Under the pieces are notes generated by a model. It did not search any database. It had not been told where the DNA came from and was given only the letters and a program-made list of their open reading frames with translations. This document shows, piece after piece, positions 1 through 10,754 of a DNA stretch of 64,000 nucleotides. Source of the DNA: Hydrogenophaga sp. (GTDB lineage Bacteria > Pseudomonadota > Gammaproteobacteria > Burkholderiales > Burkholderiaceae_C); assembly GCF_019264445.1 (NCBI RefSeq), contig NZ_JAHVAB010000067.1:1-64000 (forward strand), in the 5' to 3' direction. Every line of letters starts with the position of its first letter. Position 1 is the stretch's first letter. A program made the translations under genes and the position numbers.

Positions 1-29
1 AAAAGGAGGAGGGCCGGCAAAGCCGGCCC
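1..29 (-). terminator. Rho-independent terminator after the two-component operon
   Basis: An inverted repeat GGGCCGGC (11-18) / GCCGGCCC (22-29) with a three-base loop is followed, when read on the minus strand, by a pyrimidine tract ending in TTTT. It sits just past the end of the response-regulator gene, which stops at 97. The T tract is interrupted, so termination may be partial. Confidence 0.55.
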
Positions 30-96
30 GGGGGACAGTCGCGGAGGCGGTCACCCCGGCCGGCGGCGCCCGGCGCCCCGCCAACGAAGCAACCGC

Positions 97-837
97 TCAG
101 CTCATCAAGGCTTCGCGCACAGCGGCCAGTTGACGACGGGAAACCGCCAGGCGCTCGTCAACGCCATCGAGCCGCACCATCCAGCCCTCGCCCTCGACCG
201 GATCGTTGTGCTTCTCCACCGCACGCACCGCGCGGCGCGACACCAGCGCGTTGCGGTGCACCCGCACAAACAGGTGGGCGTAGCGCTGCTCCAGATCGCT
301 CAGCGCCCCATCGAAGATGTGTTCCTTGTCCGCCGTGCGCACGGTGATGTACTTCAGCTCCGCCTTGAGGTAGATCACATCGGCCAGCGCCACCCGCTCG
401 CTGCGGCCCCGCTCCTGAATGATCAGGCTCTCGGGCAGGCCCGGCTCCTGCGCGCCGTCGGCGGCGCTGCGCAGGCGAACCACCTTCTGCAAGGCCTGCT
501 GCAAACGCTCGCGCCGCACCGGCTTGGTGAGGTAGTCGATGGCCTCCAGCTCAAACGCATGCACCGCGTGCTCGGCATGCGCGGTGACAAACACGATGGC
601 CGGCGGTGCCGCCATCTGGCGCAAGGTGCTGGCCAGTGCAATGCCGTCCACGCCCGGCATGTGGATGTCGAGCATCACCAGGTCACAGTTCATGCGCTGG
701 ATCTGCTCCATCGCCTGCACGGCATTGGAAGCCTCACCGACCACGTCGGCCCGTGGCTCGGTGCATTCGCCCAACAGCGTGCGCATCCTCGACCGCGCCA
801 GCGCTTCATCGTCAACGATCAGTACCTTCAGTGCCAT
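97..837 (-). CDS. LytTR-family response regulator (AlgR/LytR type)
   Basis: This 246-residue protein has an N-terminal receiver domain (about 1-120) with acidic residues D9/D10 and the phospho-acceptor D57 in the motif MLDIHMPG. A C-terminal LytTR DNA-binding domain (about 140-240) carries the characteristic VHRNALVSRRAV stretch. It lies 41 bp downstream of the sensor kinase gene on the same strand, so the two form an operon and a cognate pair. Proteins of this kind bind DNA as beta-strand LytTR dimers and often control surface or virulence-type traits; the target genes here cannot be told from sequence. Its position beside argH mirrors the algZR-argH neighbourhood seen in many proteobacteria. 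Confidence 0.9.
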   Translation of the reverse strand: MALKVLIVDDEALARSRMRTLLGECTEPRADVVGEASNAVQAMEQIQRMNCDLVMLDIHMPGVDGIALASTLRQMAAPPAIVFVTAHAEHAVHAFELEAIDYLTKPVRRERLQQALQKVVRLRSAADGAQEPGLPESLIIQERGRSERVALADVIYLKAELKYITVRTADKEHIFDGALSDLEQRYAHLFVRVHRNALVSRRAVRAVEKHNDPVEGEGWMVRLDGVDERLAVSRRQLAAVREALMS

Positions 838-878
838 GTCACGCTCCGTTGCCAGATCCGTTTCGGTTCAAACCCCGC

Positions 879-1940
879 TTATACCGGTATTTCGAGTCTC
901 ACTTGAAACACGCCATTCACCAATGCGCTCTGAAAACGACCCTGCACGTCGTGCAGCAGCGTCAGGCGCTGGCGCACGTTGTCGAGTGCCAGCCCGTTGC
1001 CGGGCTTGCCGCTGCCCGCCGGCACGGTGTTGGTGACCTTGATCACCACCACGCTGCCCCGGCGCTGGGTGCTGATGCGCACCACCGCCCCCGTGGCACT
1101 GGGCTCCACACCGTGTTTCACCGCATTCTCCACCAGCGGTTGCAGGATCAGCGGGGGCAACTTGGCCTTGGACGCGGTCTCGTCCACGCTCCACTCCACG
1201 CGCAGCCGCTCACCAAAACGCACACCCTCGATGGCCAGGTAGTGCTCGGCCAGCTCCAGCTCCTGCCACAGGGGCACCGCTTCCTTGGGGTCGGCCAGCG
1301 CGTGCCGAAACAGCTCGCTCAGGTCTTCAAGCAAGTTCTCGGCCTTGGCGGGTTCTTCGCGCACCAGCGCGATGGCGCTGTTGAGCGTGTTGAACAGAAA
1401 GTGCGGGCGAATGCGCGCCTGCAGCTCGGCAAGACGCGCCGTGGCACCGGCCGGGCCGCGGGCTTTGGAGCGCCACATGAGCGCGGCCACCAGCACCGCC
1501 GACACCAGCGCGCCCGAAGCCGCACTGGCCAGCCACGGCGAGGGGTCGGCCAGGCCCATCCAGACCAGCAGGCCGCAGCCATACAGGCCGGCGAGCGCGC
1601 CAAAGGCGATGGCCGCCGCCCACTGGCCGGGAATCGGCAGCAAACCCAGCTGGCGCTTGAGCCCGCAGACGCAGAGCAGCCAGGCCAGCACCGCCGGCAG
1701 GGCCGCCCCGGTGTAGATGGCCATTTGCGTCACCCAGGCCACGAAGCTGTGCGCGCCAAACAGCGCCGCCACCGCGACGATGGCCTGCACGAACAGCACC
1801 GCGCGCAGCACCGTGCCGACCTGGCAGGTGTCAAACACCTGCACGCGCGCACGCAGGTGCTCGGGCATCTCGGCAATCGGGCGCGCACCGGCCGCATGCG
1901 CCAGCTCCTGGAAGCTCGATAAAATTCTGGAGTCTTTCAT
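879..1940 (-). CDS. LytS/AlgZ-family sensor histidine kinase
   Basis: The protein has 353 residues. Roughly residues 45-160 form four hydrophobic membrane segments with almost no periplasmic domain. The His_kinase domain follows, with the phospho-acceptor H180 in the motif IRPHFLFNTLN, and a HATPase domain with N-box LVENAVKHG. The architecture matches membrane sensor kinases that pair with LytTR regulators. The gene is followed by the response regulator and is divergent from argH, with 145 bp between the two start codons. The short linker between the last membrane segment and the catalytic histidine is typical. The signal sensed is unknown. Confidence 0.9.
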   Translation of the reverse strand: MKDSRILSSFQELAHAAGARPIAEMPEHLRARVQVFDTCQVGTVLRAVLFVQAIVAVAALFGAHSFVAWVTQMAIYTGAALPAVLAWLLCVCGLKRQLGLLPIPGQWAAAIAFGALAGLYGCGLLVWMGLADPSPWLASAASGALVSAVLVAALMWRSKARGPAGATARLAELQARIRPHFLFNTLNSAIALVREEPAKAENLLEDLSELFRHALADPKEAVPLWQELELAEHYLAIEGVRFGERLRVEWSVDETASKAKLPPLILQPLVENAVKHGVEPSATGAVVRISTQRRGSVVVIKVTNTVPAGSGKPGNGLALDNVRQRLTLLHDVQGRFQSALVNGVFQVRLEIPV

Positions 1941-2085
1941 GGGAACCTATCCGTCTTTCGGGTCGAACCCGTGAGGCCTCTACTGGGCACTGTGGCGCCG
2001 TCAACCGGCCCCGGGGTCATGCCCCAAGCCCCATCCCTGGCGGACTTCCGCTCCCTCCATTTCCCATCCAGCCGCTGGCAACAAC

Positions 2086-3537
<1,452 letters not shown>

Positions 3538-3630
3538 GTCCACCGGGCTCAAGTAATGCCCGCGCCGGGCCGATAGAGCCGACAGGTTCTGCCTATCGTG
3601 GTGGTGCCTGTCCCTGCGCGGAGGCTCCCC

Positions 3631-4725
3631 ATGTCCCAATGGCTCATCTGCTCCCTGGCACTGGCGTCGCTGGCCCTGGCCGCCCTTTGGCGCTGGGCTC
3701 GCCCGGTGGCGATACCCATTCAGCCGCAGACCACACCGTGCCCCACCGCGCCACTGGCGCAACCGCAGCCACTGCTCCGTCCCTCCACTGCTGTGCGAAC
3801 CGACCTGGTTTGGCGCACCACCGACCAACTCGATGAAGACCGGCGCACCCGGCTGCTGGCGGGCATCCGCAACATCCCGCGCCCTCCGCATGCGCTTCAG
3901 CGCCTCCTGGAGCCCGAATTCATGGCGCGCGCAAGCACCGCCGAACTGCGCGAGCTGGTCGGCGGTGAGCCCCTGGTGGCCGCGCGCGTGCTCGCGTCGA
4001 TCAACAGCCCGATGTATGGACTGCAATCCCCCGTCAACGACATCGGCCAGGCCGTGACGTACCTGGGCGCGGCCAGCGTGCGCGGGCTGTGTCTGCAGCA
4101 CATGCTGGCGGCGTCGTTTCCCAGCCGCCTGGCGGGTGTGCGAAAGACCTTCCACACCTTGTGGAACGCTTCGGCGCTCGCCAGCGAACTCGCAGTGCGG
4201 CTGGACCGCATGCCCGGGCTGCCGTCGGCCGGCCCGTTGAACACGCCCGTGGTGCTGGGGTTTGTCGGGTCGCTGGCCACCGCCTCGCTGATCCCACCCA
4301 CCGGTCTGCCGGCATGGCTGCAGCGCGAGCCCGAGGCACGCGCGCGGCTTGAGCAAGACCTGCTTGGCCTGAGCGCCGCTGAAGTGGGCCACCTGCTCAT
4401 GACCCACTGGGGCCTGCCCAGCGCCCTGGTGGACACCGTGCGCGACGCCGGCCGCCTTCAGGTGGTGCCATTGCCCGCCGGCACGGCCGAGCCATCGCCC
4501 CGGCTGGCTCTGGCCGCGCTGTGCGCCCGACTCGGCGAGCGCCTGGCGCTGGGCCAGCTAGCGTCACTCGACGGCTACCTCGTGGCCGAAGACGAATCGC
4601 CCGACATGCAGCCGCTTCGCATGGCGCTGGCGCACCCTGCGCTCGCCGGGCTGGACATTGCGCTGCAAGCGCCCGAGCTGCGCCGATCGGTGCGGCAACT
4701 GCTGGCACCTCGCACTCCCGCCTGA
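3631..4725 (+). CDS. HDOD domain protein
   Basis: This 364-residue protein has one N-terminal hydrophobic segment (about residues 5-20, probable membrane anchor) followed by an HDOD domain (about 70-270), recognisable by the PPHALQRLLE...STAELRELVGGEPLVAARVLASINSPMYGL pattern, which is given here only in part. HDOD proteins are related to HD hydrolases but usually lack the metal-binding HD pair and act in signalling. The ATG at 3631 was chosen because GGAGG lies 6-7 bases upstream; an earlier frame opening at 3598 would spoil the hydrophobic start. It lies 93 bp after argH and could be read through from it. Partner and role are unknown. Confidence 0.8.
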   Translation: MSQWLICSLALASLALAALWRWARPVAIPIQPQTTPCPTAPLAQPQPLLRPSTAVRTDLVWRTTDQLDEDRRTRLLAGIRNIPRPPHALQRLLEPEFMARASTAELRELVGGEPLVAARVLASINSPMYGLQSPVNDIGQAVTYLGAASVRGLCLQHMLAASFPSRLAGVRKTFHTLWNASALASELAVRLDRMPGLPSAGPLNTPVVLGFVGSLATASLIPPTGLPAWLQREPEARARLEQDLLGLSAAEVGHLLMTHWGLPSALVDTVRDAGRLQVVPLPAGTAEPSPRLALAALCARLGERLALGQLASLDGYLVAEDESPDMQPLRMALAHPALAGLDIALQAPELRRSVRQLLAPRTPA

Positions 4726-4802
4726 CCCGAACTCCGTCCCGCCCCAAAGTGGGGCGCCACACTGGGGCAACCGTGGTCTTTCCGCTACCCTTGGCGTCTG
4801 CC

Positions 4803-7800
4803 ATGGAGGAAGCCTTGAAGACCGTTCTGTCCCACCTTGTTGCCGCCGCGCTGTTGGCGCTTGCCCTCCCGGCTTCCGCACTGCAGGTCACGAACGTGTC
4901 GCCCCAGGGCGAGGTGGCCCAGGTCCGGCAGCTCGTGGTGAAGTTCAACGAGAGCGCCGTGGCCTTTGGCGATGCCCAGGCCGCCGCGCCCGTGACGCTG
5001 AGCTGCAGCGACGCGCAGGCCACCCGGGGCAACGGCCGCTGGACCAGCGACCGCGAATGGGCGTTCGAATTCGAAAACGATTTGCCGCCCGGCGTGCGCT
5101 GCGCGGTGCAGGTCAAGAGCGGCTTCAAGTCGCCCAAGGGCGCCGAGCTGGCCACCGGCCGCTTTGCGTTCAACACCGGTGGGCCCTTCGTGCAGCAGGT
5201 GCGCCCGGGCACGTCCTCGCGCATCGACGAAGAGCAGTACTTCGTGCTGCGGTTCAATGGCTCGGCCACCCCCGCCAGCCTGCAGGCCAGCGTGTGGTGC
5301 GCGGTGGAGGGTCTGGGCGAGCGGGTGGCGATCCGCCTGATTGAAGGCCAGGACCGCGCCGCGCTGCTCAAGGCCAACGGCTGGGACAAGGCTGCGGCAC
5401 AGGAGCCTCTGCGCTATGCCACGCTGGCCTGCAACCGCCGTTTCACGCCCGACGCCAAGGTCGCCCTGGTGATCGGCAAAGGCGTGGCCACGCCCTCGGG
5501 TGTGGCCAGCACGGTGGAGCGGCGCCTGGGCTTTCAGGTGCGCGAGGCGCTGACCGTGAACTTCAGCTGCGAGCGCGAGAACGCGCAGGCGGCCTGCCTG
5601 CCGATCCGGCCCATGACGCTGAACTTCAGCGCCCCCGTGCCACGCAAGGTGGCCGAGGGATTGCGCCTGAGCTCGGCCCAGCAGACGCACAAGCCGGTGT
5701 TCGACGAAGACAGCCCCGACGGCGACAGCGTGGTCAACGAAGTCACGTTCAAGCCCCCGTTTGCCGAGCAGACCGCATACGCGGTGGAACTGCCGCGCGC
5801 GTTCCAGGACGCGGCGGGCCGCACACCCGTCAATGCCGACAGCTTTCCGCTGAAGGTGTCCACCGGCGCGATGCCACCGCTCGCCAAATTCGCGGCGGCG
5901 CCTTTTGGCATCGTCGAGCGGTTGGCCGAACCGGGCGGCACGCCGCTGCTGCCGGTGACGCTGCGCAACGTGGAGGCGGTGCTGCAGGTGCAGGGACTGG
6001 CCGCCGGCCAGGTGAGCGACCTGCAACCGCGCACGGACGGGCAGATCATTGCGTGGTTCCGCAAGGTGCAGCGCTACCACGGCTTCCACGTGCAGCGCCA
6101 GCAGGCCCAGGCCGACGGCGTGGGGCCACTGCCCCGCGTGCTGCCCGACCAGGACAAGCGCTGGATCGAGTCGCGCGCGGTGTCGCTGCTCAAGGGCCAG
6201 CCGGGCGTGAAAGCGCTGGACCTGCCGCGCCCGGCCGGCAACGACCCCCGGCCGTTCGAGGTGGTCGGCATTCCGCTCACGCCCGGCTTTCATGTGCTCG
6301 AAATCGCATCGCCCGCGCTGGGGGACGCGCTGCTGGACGCGCGCTACGGCAACCAGCGCACGATGTACGTGCGCACCTCGGCGCTGGTGACCAACCTGGG
6401 TGTGCACTTCAAACTCGGTCGCGAGAACGCGCTGGCCTGGGTGACGACGCTGGACAAGGGCAAACCGGCCGCCGGCGCCAGCGTTCGCGTGTCCGACTGC
6501 AGCGGCAAGGAAGTGGCCACCGGCACCACCAACGCGCAGGGCGTGGTGAACTTCAAAGGCGTGCCGCCCGAAGCGCCGCGCTGCCGCGACGGGGGTGACG
6601 GCACGGCGGCCTATTTCGTGAGCGCGCGGTACAAGGACGGTGCCACGGAAGACATGGCCTTCACCTGGAGCGACTGGAACCGGGGCATCGAGCCCTGGCG
6701 CTTCAACCTGCCCACCAGCCGCGAAGCGCGGCCCGATGCACGCGCCCACACGGTGTTTGACCGCACGCTGGTGCGCGCGGGCGAAACGGTGTCGATGAAG
6801 CACCTGATCCGCACCGAAACCAGCCAGGGTTTCGGCCTGCCCGAGGTGTTGCCCGACACGCTGGTGGTCACGCACACCGGCAGCGGCCAACAGTTCACAC
6901 AGCCCGTGGCCTGGCGCAAGACGGCCACGGGTGGCCAGAGCGCGCAGAGCAGCTTTGCCGTGCCCGGCGGTGCCAAGCTGGGCCTCTACGAAGTAACGCT
7001 GCGCAGTGCCGACGAACGCCAGCGCCAGTACAGCAGCGGCGAGTTCCGGGTGGAGGAATTCCGGCTCCCGGTGCTCGAAGGTCGCATCGCGCCGCAGGAG
7101 CCCAAGGCGCTGGTCAACGTCAAGAGCGTGCCCACGCAGCTGCAGGTCAACTACGTGTCGGGCGGCGGTGCGGCCAACCTGCCGGTGCGCGTGTCGGCCC
7201 TGGTGCGCGACAAGGCGCTGGGCTTTCGCGACTTTGAAGGCTTCAGCTTCCAGCCGCCGCGCGCGCCCTCGCTGGACGGCGCACCCACCAGCGATGAAGG
7301 CGAGGAAGAGACCACGGCCTCCGAGGACCAGCGGGTCATTGCCGACAAGCTGCCCGTGACGCTCGACCGCAATGGCGCGGGTGCCGTCACCATCGAGAAC
7401 GTCCCCGCCGCGCCAAGGCCGCAAGAGCTGCTGCTCGAGGCCAGCTACGCCGACCCGAATGGCGAGGTGCAAACCTTGCGCAGCGTCTCCACCGTGTGGC
7501 CCGCCAGCGTGGTGACGGGCATCAAGACCGAGGGCTGGGTGTCGGCCAGCCAGAAGATCCGCTTTCAGGCGCTGGCGCTGGACCTGGCCGGCAAGCCCGC
7601 GTCCAACGTGTCGCTGAGCGTCACGGCGTTTGCGCACATCACCACCACCAGCCGCAAGCGCATGGTGGGCGGCTTCTACACCTACGACAACCAGAAGCAG
7701 GTGAAAGAGCTGGGCGTTGTGTGCAGCGGCAAGAGCGATGCGCGCGGCCTGCTGCTGTGCGAGGCGCAGCTGGGCCAGCCCGGGGAGGTGGAGTTGGTGG

Positions 7801-10754
7801 TCACCGCGCGCGACGCCGATGGCCGAGGCATTCAGGCCGCCAGCTCGGTGTACGTCACGCGCCAGGGCGAGCTCTGGTTTGGCGGCGAGAACCACGACCG
7901 CATCGACCTGCTGCCCGAGAAGAAAAGCTACCAGCCCGGCGAAACCGCGCAGTTCCAGGTGCGCATGCCGTTTCGCTTTGCCACGGCCTTGCTGACGGTG
8001 GAGCGCGAAGGCATCCTGGACACGCAGGTGGTGCAGCTCAACGGGCAGGACCCGACCGTGCGGCTCAAGATCCAGGAGGGCTGGGGGCCGAATGTGTACG
8101 TGAGCGTGCTGGCCTTGCGCGGGCGCCTGCGCGAGGTGCCGTGGTATTCGTTCTTCACCTGGGGCTACAAGGCGCCGCGCGAGTGGTGGACTTCGTTCTG
8201 GGTCGAAGGCCGCGAGTACGTGGCCCCCACCGCGCTGGTGGACCTGAGCAAGCCGGCCTTCCGGCTGGGTGTGGCCGAGATCCGCGTGGGCACGCAGGCC
8301 CACCAGCTCGATGTGCGCGTGACGACCGACCAGGCGAGCTACCCGGTGCGCGGCAAGGCGCAGGTCACGATTTCCGCGAAGCTGCCCAACGGCCAGCCCG
8401 CGGCAGGGGCTGAAGTGGCGCTCGCCGCGGTCGACCAGGCCCTGCTGGAGCTCATGCCCAACCGCAGCTGGAACCTGCTGGAGGCCATGCTGCAGCCGCG
8501 CGCCTGGGGCGTGGAAACGTCGACCGCGCAAATGGAAATCATTGGCCGGCGGCACTACGGCCGCAAGGCGGTGCCTGCGGGCGGCGGTGGCGGCAAGAGC
8601 GGCACGCGCGAGCTGCTCGACACCCTGCTGCTGTGGAACCCGAAGATCACACTGGACGCGAAGGGCCAGGCCGTGGTGACCGTGCCGCTGAACGACGCGC
8701 TCACCACCTTCCAGATCGTCGCCGTGGCCGACATGGGCATCGGTTTGTTTGGCACCGGACAGGCCAGCGTGCGCGCCACGCAAGACCTGCAGATCATCAG
8801 CGGCCTGCCGCCGCTGGTGCGCGAGGACGACCAGTTCCGCGCCCAGCTCACGCTGCGCAACACCACCGCCAAGGCCATGAAGGTGGCGGTGACACCGCGC
8901 GCCACCCTGCTCGAACTCGCGCCGCAAACGGTGGACATTCCCGCCGGTGAAGCGCGCGAGGTGGCCTGGACCGTGACAGCGCCCGCGCAACTCGCGCTCA
9001 CCCGGGCCGAAGCCATCCTGTGGGAGGTGGAGGCGCGGGACACGCTGGGTGGTGCAAAGGACGCCCTGAAGCTGCGCCAACGCATCGTGCCCGCCGTGCC
9101 GCTGTCGGTGCAGCAGGCCACGCTGGTGCAACTCGATGGGCCGTTCAGCCTGGACGTGAGCGCGCCCGCCAGCGCGCTGCCCGGGCGCGGTGGCCTGAAG
9201 CTGGCGCTGCAACCCAAATTGGCCGAAGGCCTGCCCGGCGTGCGCGACTGGTTTGCCAACTACCCCTTTGTGTGCCTGGAGCAGAAAACCAGCAAGGCCG
9301 TGGGCCTGCGCGATGCCCGTCTCTGGCAGGGCGTGGTGTCTCAGCTGCCCACCTACCTCGACGCCGATGGCCTGGCCAGCTACTTCCCGCCGCGCGAAGG
9401 CGATGGCAACCGGGGCAGCGACACGCTCACCGCCTACCTGCTCGCGGCCACGCACGAAGCCGCGGGCATCGACCCGGCCTTCGCCCTGCCCGATGACGTG
9501 CGCGCGCCGATGGAGCGCGGGCTGATCGCCTTTGTGGAAGGCCGCATTGCGCGCGACTTCTGGAGCCCGCGCAAAGACCTGGACGCGCGCAAGCTCGCCG
9601 CCATCGAAGCGCTGTCGCGCTACGGCAAGGCGCGCGGGCGCATGCTGGGCAGCGTGACCATTGCCCCCAACCAGTGGCCCACCAGCGCGGTGATCGACTG
9701 GGTCAACATCCTGCAGCGGGTCACCGATGTGCCGCAGCGCGAGCAACGCTTGGCCGAGGCCATGCAGGTGCTGCGCGCACGCCTGAGCTTCCAGGGCACC
9801 AAGGTGATGTTCAGCACCGAGCAGGACGACTACTGGTGGTGGCTCATGGCCAACGGCGACGTCAACACCGCGCGCCTGATGCTCACCGTGATGGACGACC
9901 CGGCCTGGCAGGCCGACATGGGCCGCCTGGCCAACGGCTTCATGGGCCGCCAGCAGAACGGCGCCTGGCACACCACCACGGCCAACCTGTGGGGCGGTCT
10001 GGCGCTGGAGAAGTTCTCAGCCAGGTTCGAAGCCGTGGCGGTGGCCGGCATCACACGCGCCACCCTGGGCAGCGGCAAGGCAGCCGTCGACTGGGCGAAG
10101 GTGGAGCGGGCCAAGGCCAGCGACGCCACGGGCGCGGCGCACCAGACGACCGGCTTCGGCGCGCCCGCTGCGCCGGGCCAGCTGAAGAACAACACCGGCT
10201 TTCTGCCGTGGCCTGCCAACGGCGGCAAGGGCGCGCTGGGCGTGATCCACCAGGGCGCGGGCAAGCCCTGGCTCACGCTGCAGTCCATCGCCGCTGTGCC
10301 GCTGCAGGCGCCGCTGAGCGCGGGCTACACGCTCAAGAAGACCATCACCCCGGTGGAGCAGGCGGTGCCCGGCGTGCACACGCGTGGCGATGTGTGGCGT
10401 GTGGCGCTGGAGGTCAACGCGTCGGCCGACATGACCTGGGTCGTGGTGACCGACCCCATACCGGGCGGTGCGACCATTCTGGGTGGCGGCCTGGGCCGCG
10501 ACTCCCAGATCGCCACCGCGGGCCAGCGCGGCACCACGGGCAACGCCTGGCCCGCCTTCGAGGAACGCAGCTTCGAGGCCTACCGCAGCTATTACGAATA
10601 CGTGCCCAAAGGCGTGATCCGCATGGAATACACCGTGCGCCTGAACAACGTGGGCGAGTTCGCCTTGCCACCCAGCCGCGTGGAAGCCATGTACGCCCCC
10701 GAAATGTTTGGCGCCCTGCCCAACGCCCGCGTGAAGGTGGAGGCCGCGCGGTGA
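4803..10754 (+). CDS. yfhM: bacterial alpha-2-macroglobulin (YfhM-like)
   Basis: The protein is very long (1983 residues if started at the ATG at 4803). It has a signal peptide (hydrophobic run ending ALPASA), repeated macroglobulin beta-sandwich domains, and the thioester motif CLEQ at C1491, within the complement-like helical domain near the C-terminus. Bacterial A2M proteins sit in the periplasm, often tethered, and trap foreign proteases that breach the envelope. It overlaps the penicillin-binding protein 1C gene by four bases, the classic A2M-PBP1C pairing that links protease trapping to wall repair. A TTG at 4815 with GGAGGA about four bases upstream is an alternative start and would give a cleaner signal peptide (MKTVLSHLV). 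Confidence 0.93.
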   Translation: MEEALKTVLSHLVAAALLALALPASALQVTNVSPQGEVAQVRQLVVKFNESAVAFGDAQAAAPVTLSCSDAQATRGNGRWTSDREWAFEFENDLPPGVRCAVQVKSGFKSPKGAELATGRFAFNTGGPFVQQVRPGTSSRIDEEQYFVLRFNGSATPASLQASVWCAVEGLGERVAIRLIEGQDRAALLKANGWDKAAAQEPLRYATLACNRRFTPDAKVALVIGKGVATPSGVASTVERRLGFQVREALTVNFSCERENAQAACLPIRPMTLNFSAPVPRKVAEGLRLSSAQQTHKPVFDEDSPDGDSVVNEVTFKPPFAEQTAYAVELPRAFQDAAGRTPVNADSFPLKVSTGAMPPLAKFAAAPFGIVERLAEPGGTPLLPVTLRNVEAVLQVQGLAAGQVSDLQPRTDGQIIAWFRKVQRYHGFHVQRQQAQADGVGPLPRVLPDQDKRWIESRAVSLLKGQPGVKALDLPRPAGNDPRPFEVVGIPLTPGFHVLEIASPALGDALLDARYGNQRTMYVRTSALVTNLGVHFKLGRENALAWVTTLDKGKPAAGASVRVSDCSGKEVATGTTNAQGVVNFKGVPPEAPRCRDGGDGTAAYFVSARYKDGATEDMAFTWSDWNRGIEPWRFNLPTSREARPDARAHTVFDRTLVRAGETVSMKHLIRTETSQGFGLPEVLPDTLVVTHTGSGQQFTQPVAWRKTATGGQSAQSSFAVPGGAKLGLYEVTLRSADERQRQYSSGEFRVEEFRLPVLEGRIAPQEPKALVNVKSVPTQLQVNYVSGGGAANLPVRVSALVRDKALGFRDFEGFSFQPPRAPSLDGAPTSDEGEEETTASEDQRVIADKLPVTLDRNGAGAVTIENVPAAPRPQELLLEASYADPNGEVQTLRSVSTVWPASVVTGIKTEGWVSASQKIRFQALALDLAGKPASNVSLSVTAFAHITTTSRKRMVGGFYTYDNQKQVKELGVVCSGKSDARGLLLCEAQLGQPGEVELVVTARDADGRGIQAASSVYVTRQGELWFGGENHDRIDLLPEKKSYQPGETAQFQVRMPFRFATALLTVEREGILDTQVVQLNGQDPTVRLKIQEGWGPNVYVSVLALRGRLREVPWYSFFTWGYKAPREWWTSFWVEGREYVAPTALVDLSKPAFRLGVAEIRVGTQAHQLDVRVTTDQASYPVRGKAQVTISAKLPNGQPAAGAEVALAAVDQALLELMPNRSWNLLEAMLQPRAWGVETSTAQMEIIGRRHYGRKAVPAGGGGGKSGTRELLDTLLLWNPKITLDAKGQAVVTVPLNDALTTFQIVAVADMGIGLFGTGQASVRATQDLQIISGLPPLVREDDQFRAQLTLRNTTAKAMKVAVTPRATLLELAPQTVDIPAGEAREVAWTVTAPAQLALTRAEAILWEVEARDTLGGAKDALKLRQRIVPAVPLSVQQATLVQLDGPFSLDVSAPASALPGRGGLKLALQPKLAEGLPGVRDWFANYPFVCLEQKTSKAVGLRDARLWQGVVSQLPTYLDADGLASYFPPREGDGNRGSDTLTAYLLAATHEAAGIDPAFALPDDVRAPMERGLIAFVEGRIARDFWSPRKDLDARKLAAIEALSRYGKARGRMLGSVTIAPNQWPTSAVIDWVNILQRVTDVPQREQRLAEAMQVLRARLSFQGTKVMFSTEQDDYWWWLMANGDVNTARLMLTVMDDPAWQADMGRLANGFMGRQQNGAWHTTTANLWGGLALEKFSARFEAVAVAGITRATLGSGKAAVDWAKVERAKASDATGAAHQTTGFGAPAAPGQLKNNTGFLPWPANGGKGALGVIHQGAGKPWLTLQSIAAVPLQAPLSAGYTLKKTITPVEQAVPGVHTRGDVWRVALEVNASADMTWVVVTDPIPGGATILGGGLGRDSQIATAGQRGTTGNAWPAFEERSFEAYRSYYEYVPKGVIRMEYTVRLNNVGEFALPPSRVEAMYAPEMFGALPNARVKVEAAR

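Noticed and set aside
606-1922. Long plus-strand frame over the two-component genes
   Set aside because: Antisense frame of the sensor kinase and response regulator; no domain pattern is visible.
4785-9971. Long open frame on the minus strand of the alpha-2-macroglobulin gene (over 1700 codons)
   Set aside because: It is the antisense frame of a high-GC gene with biased third positions; it has no recognisable domain, is full of His/Arg/Ala/Gly runs, and the plus strand carries a clear signal peptide and thioester motif.
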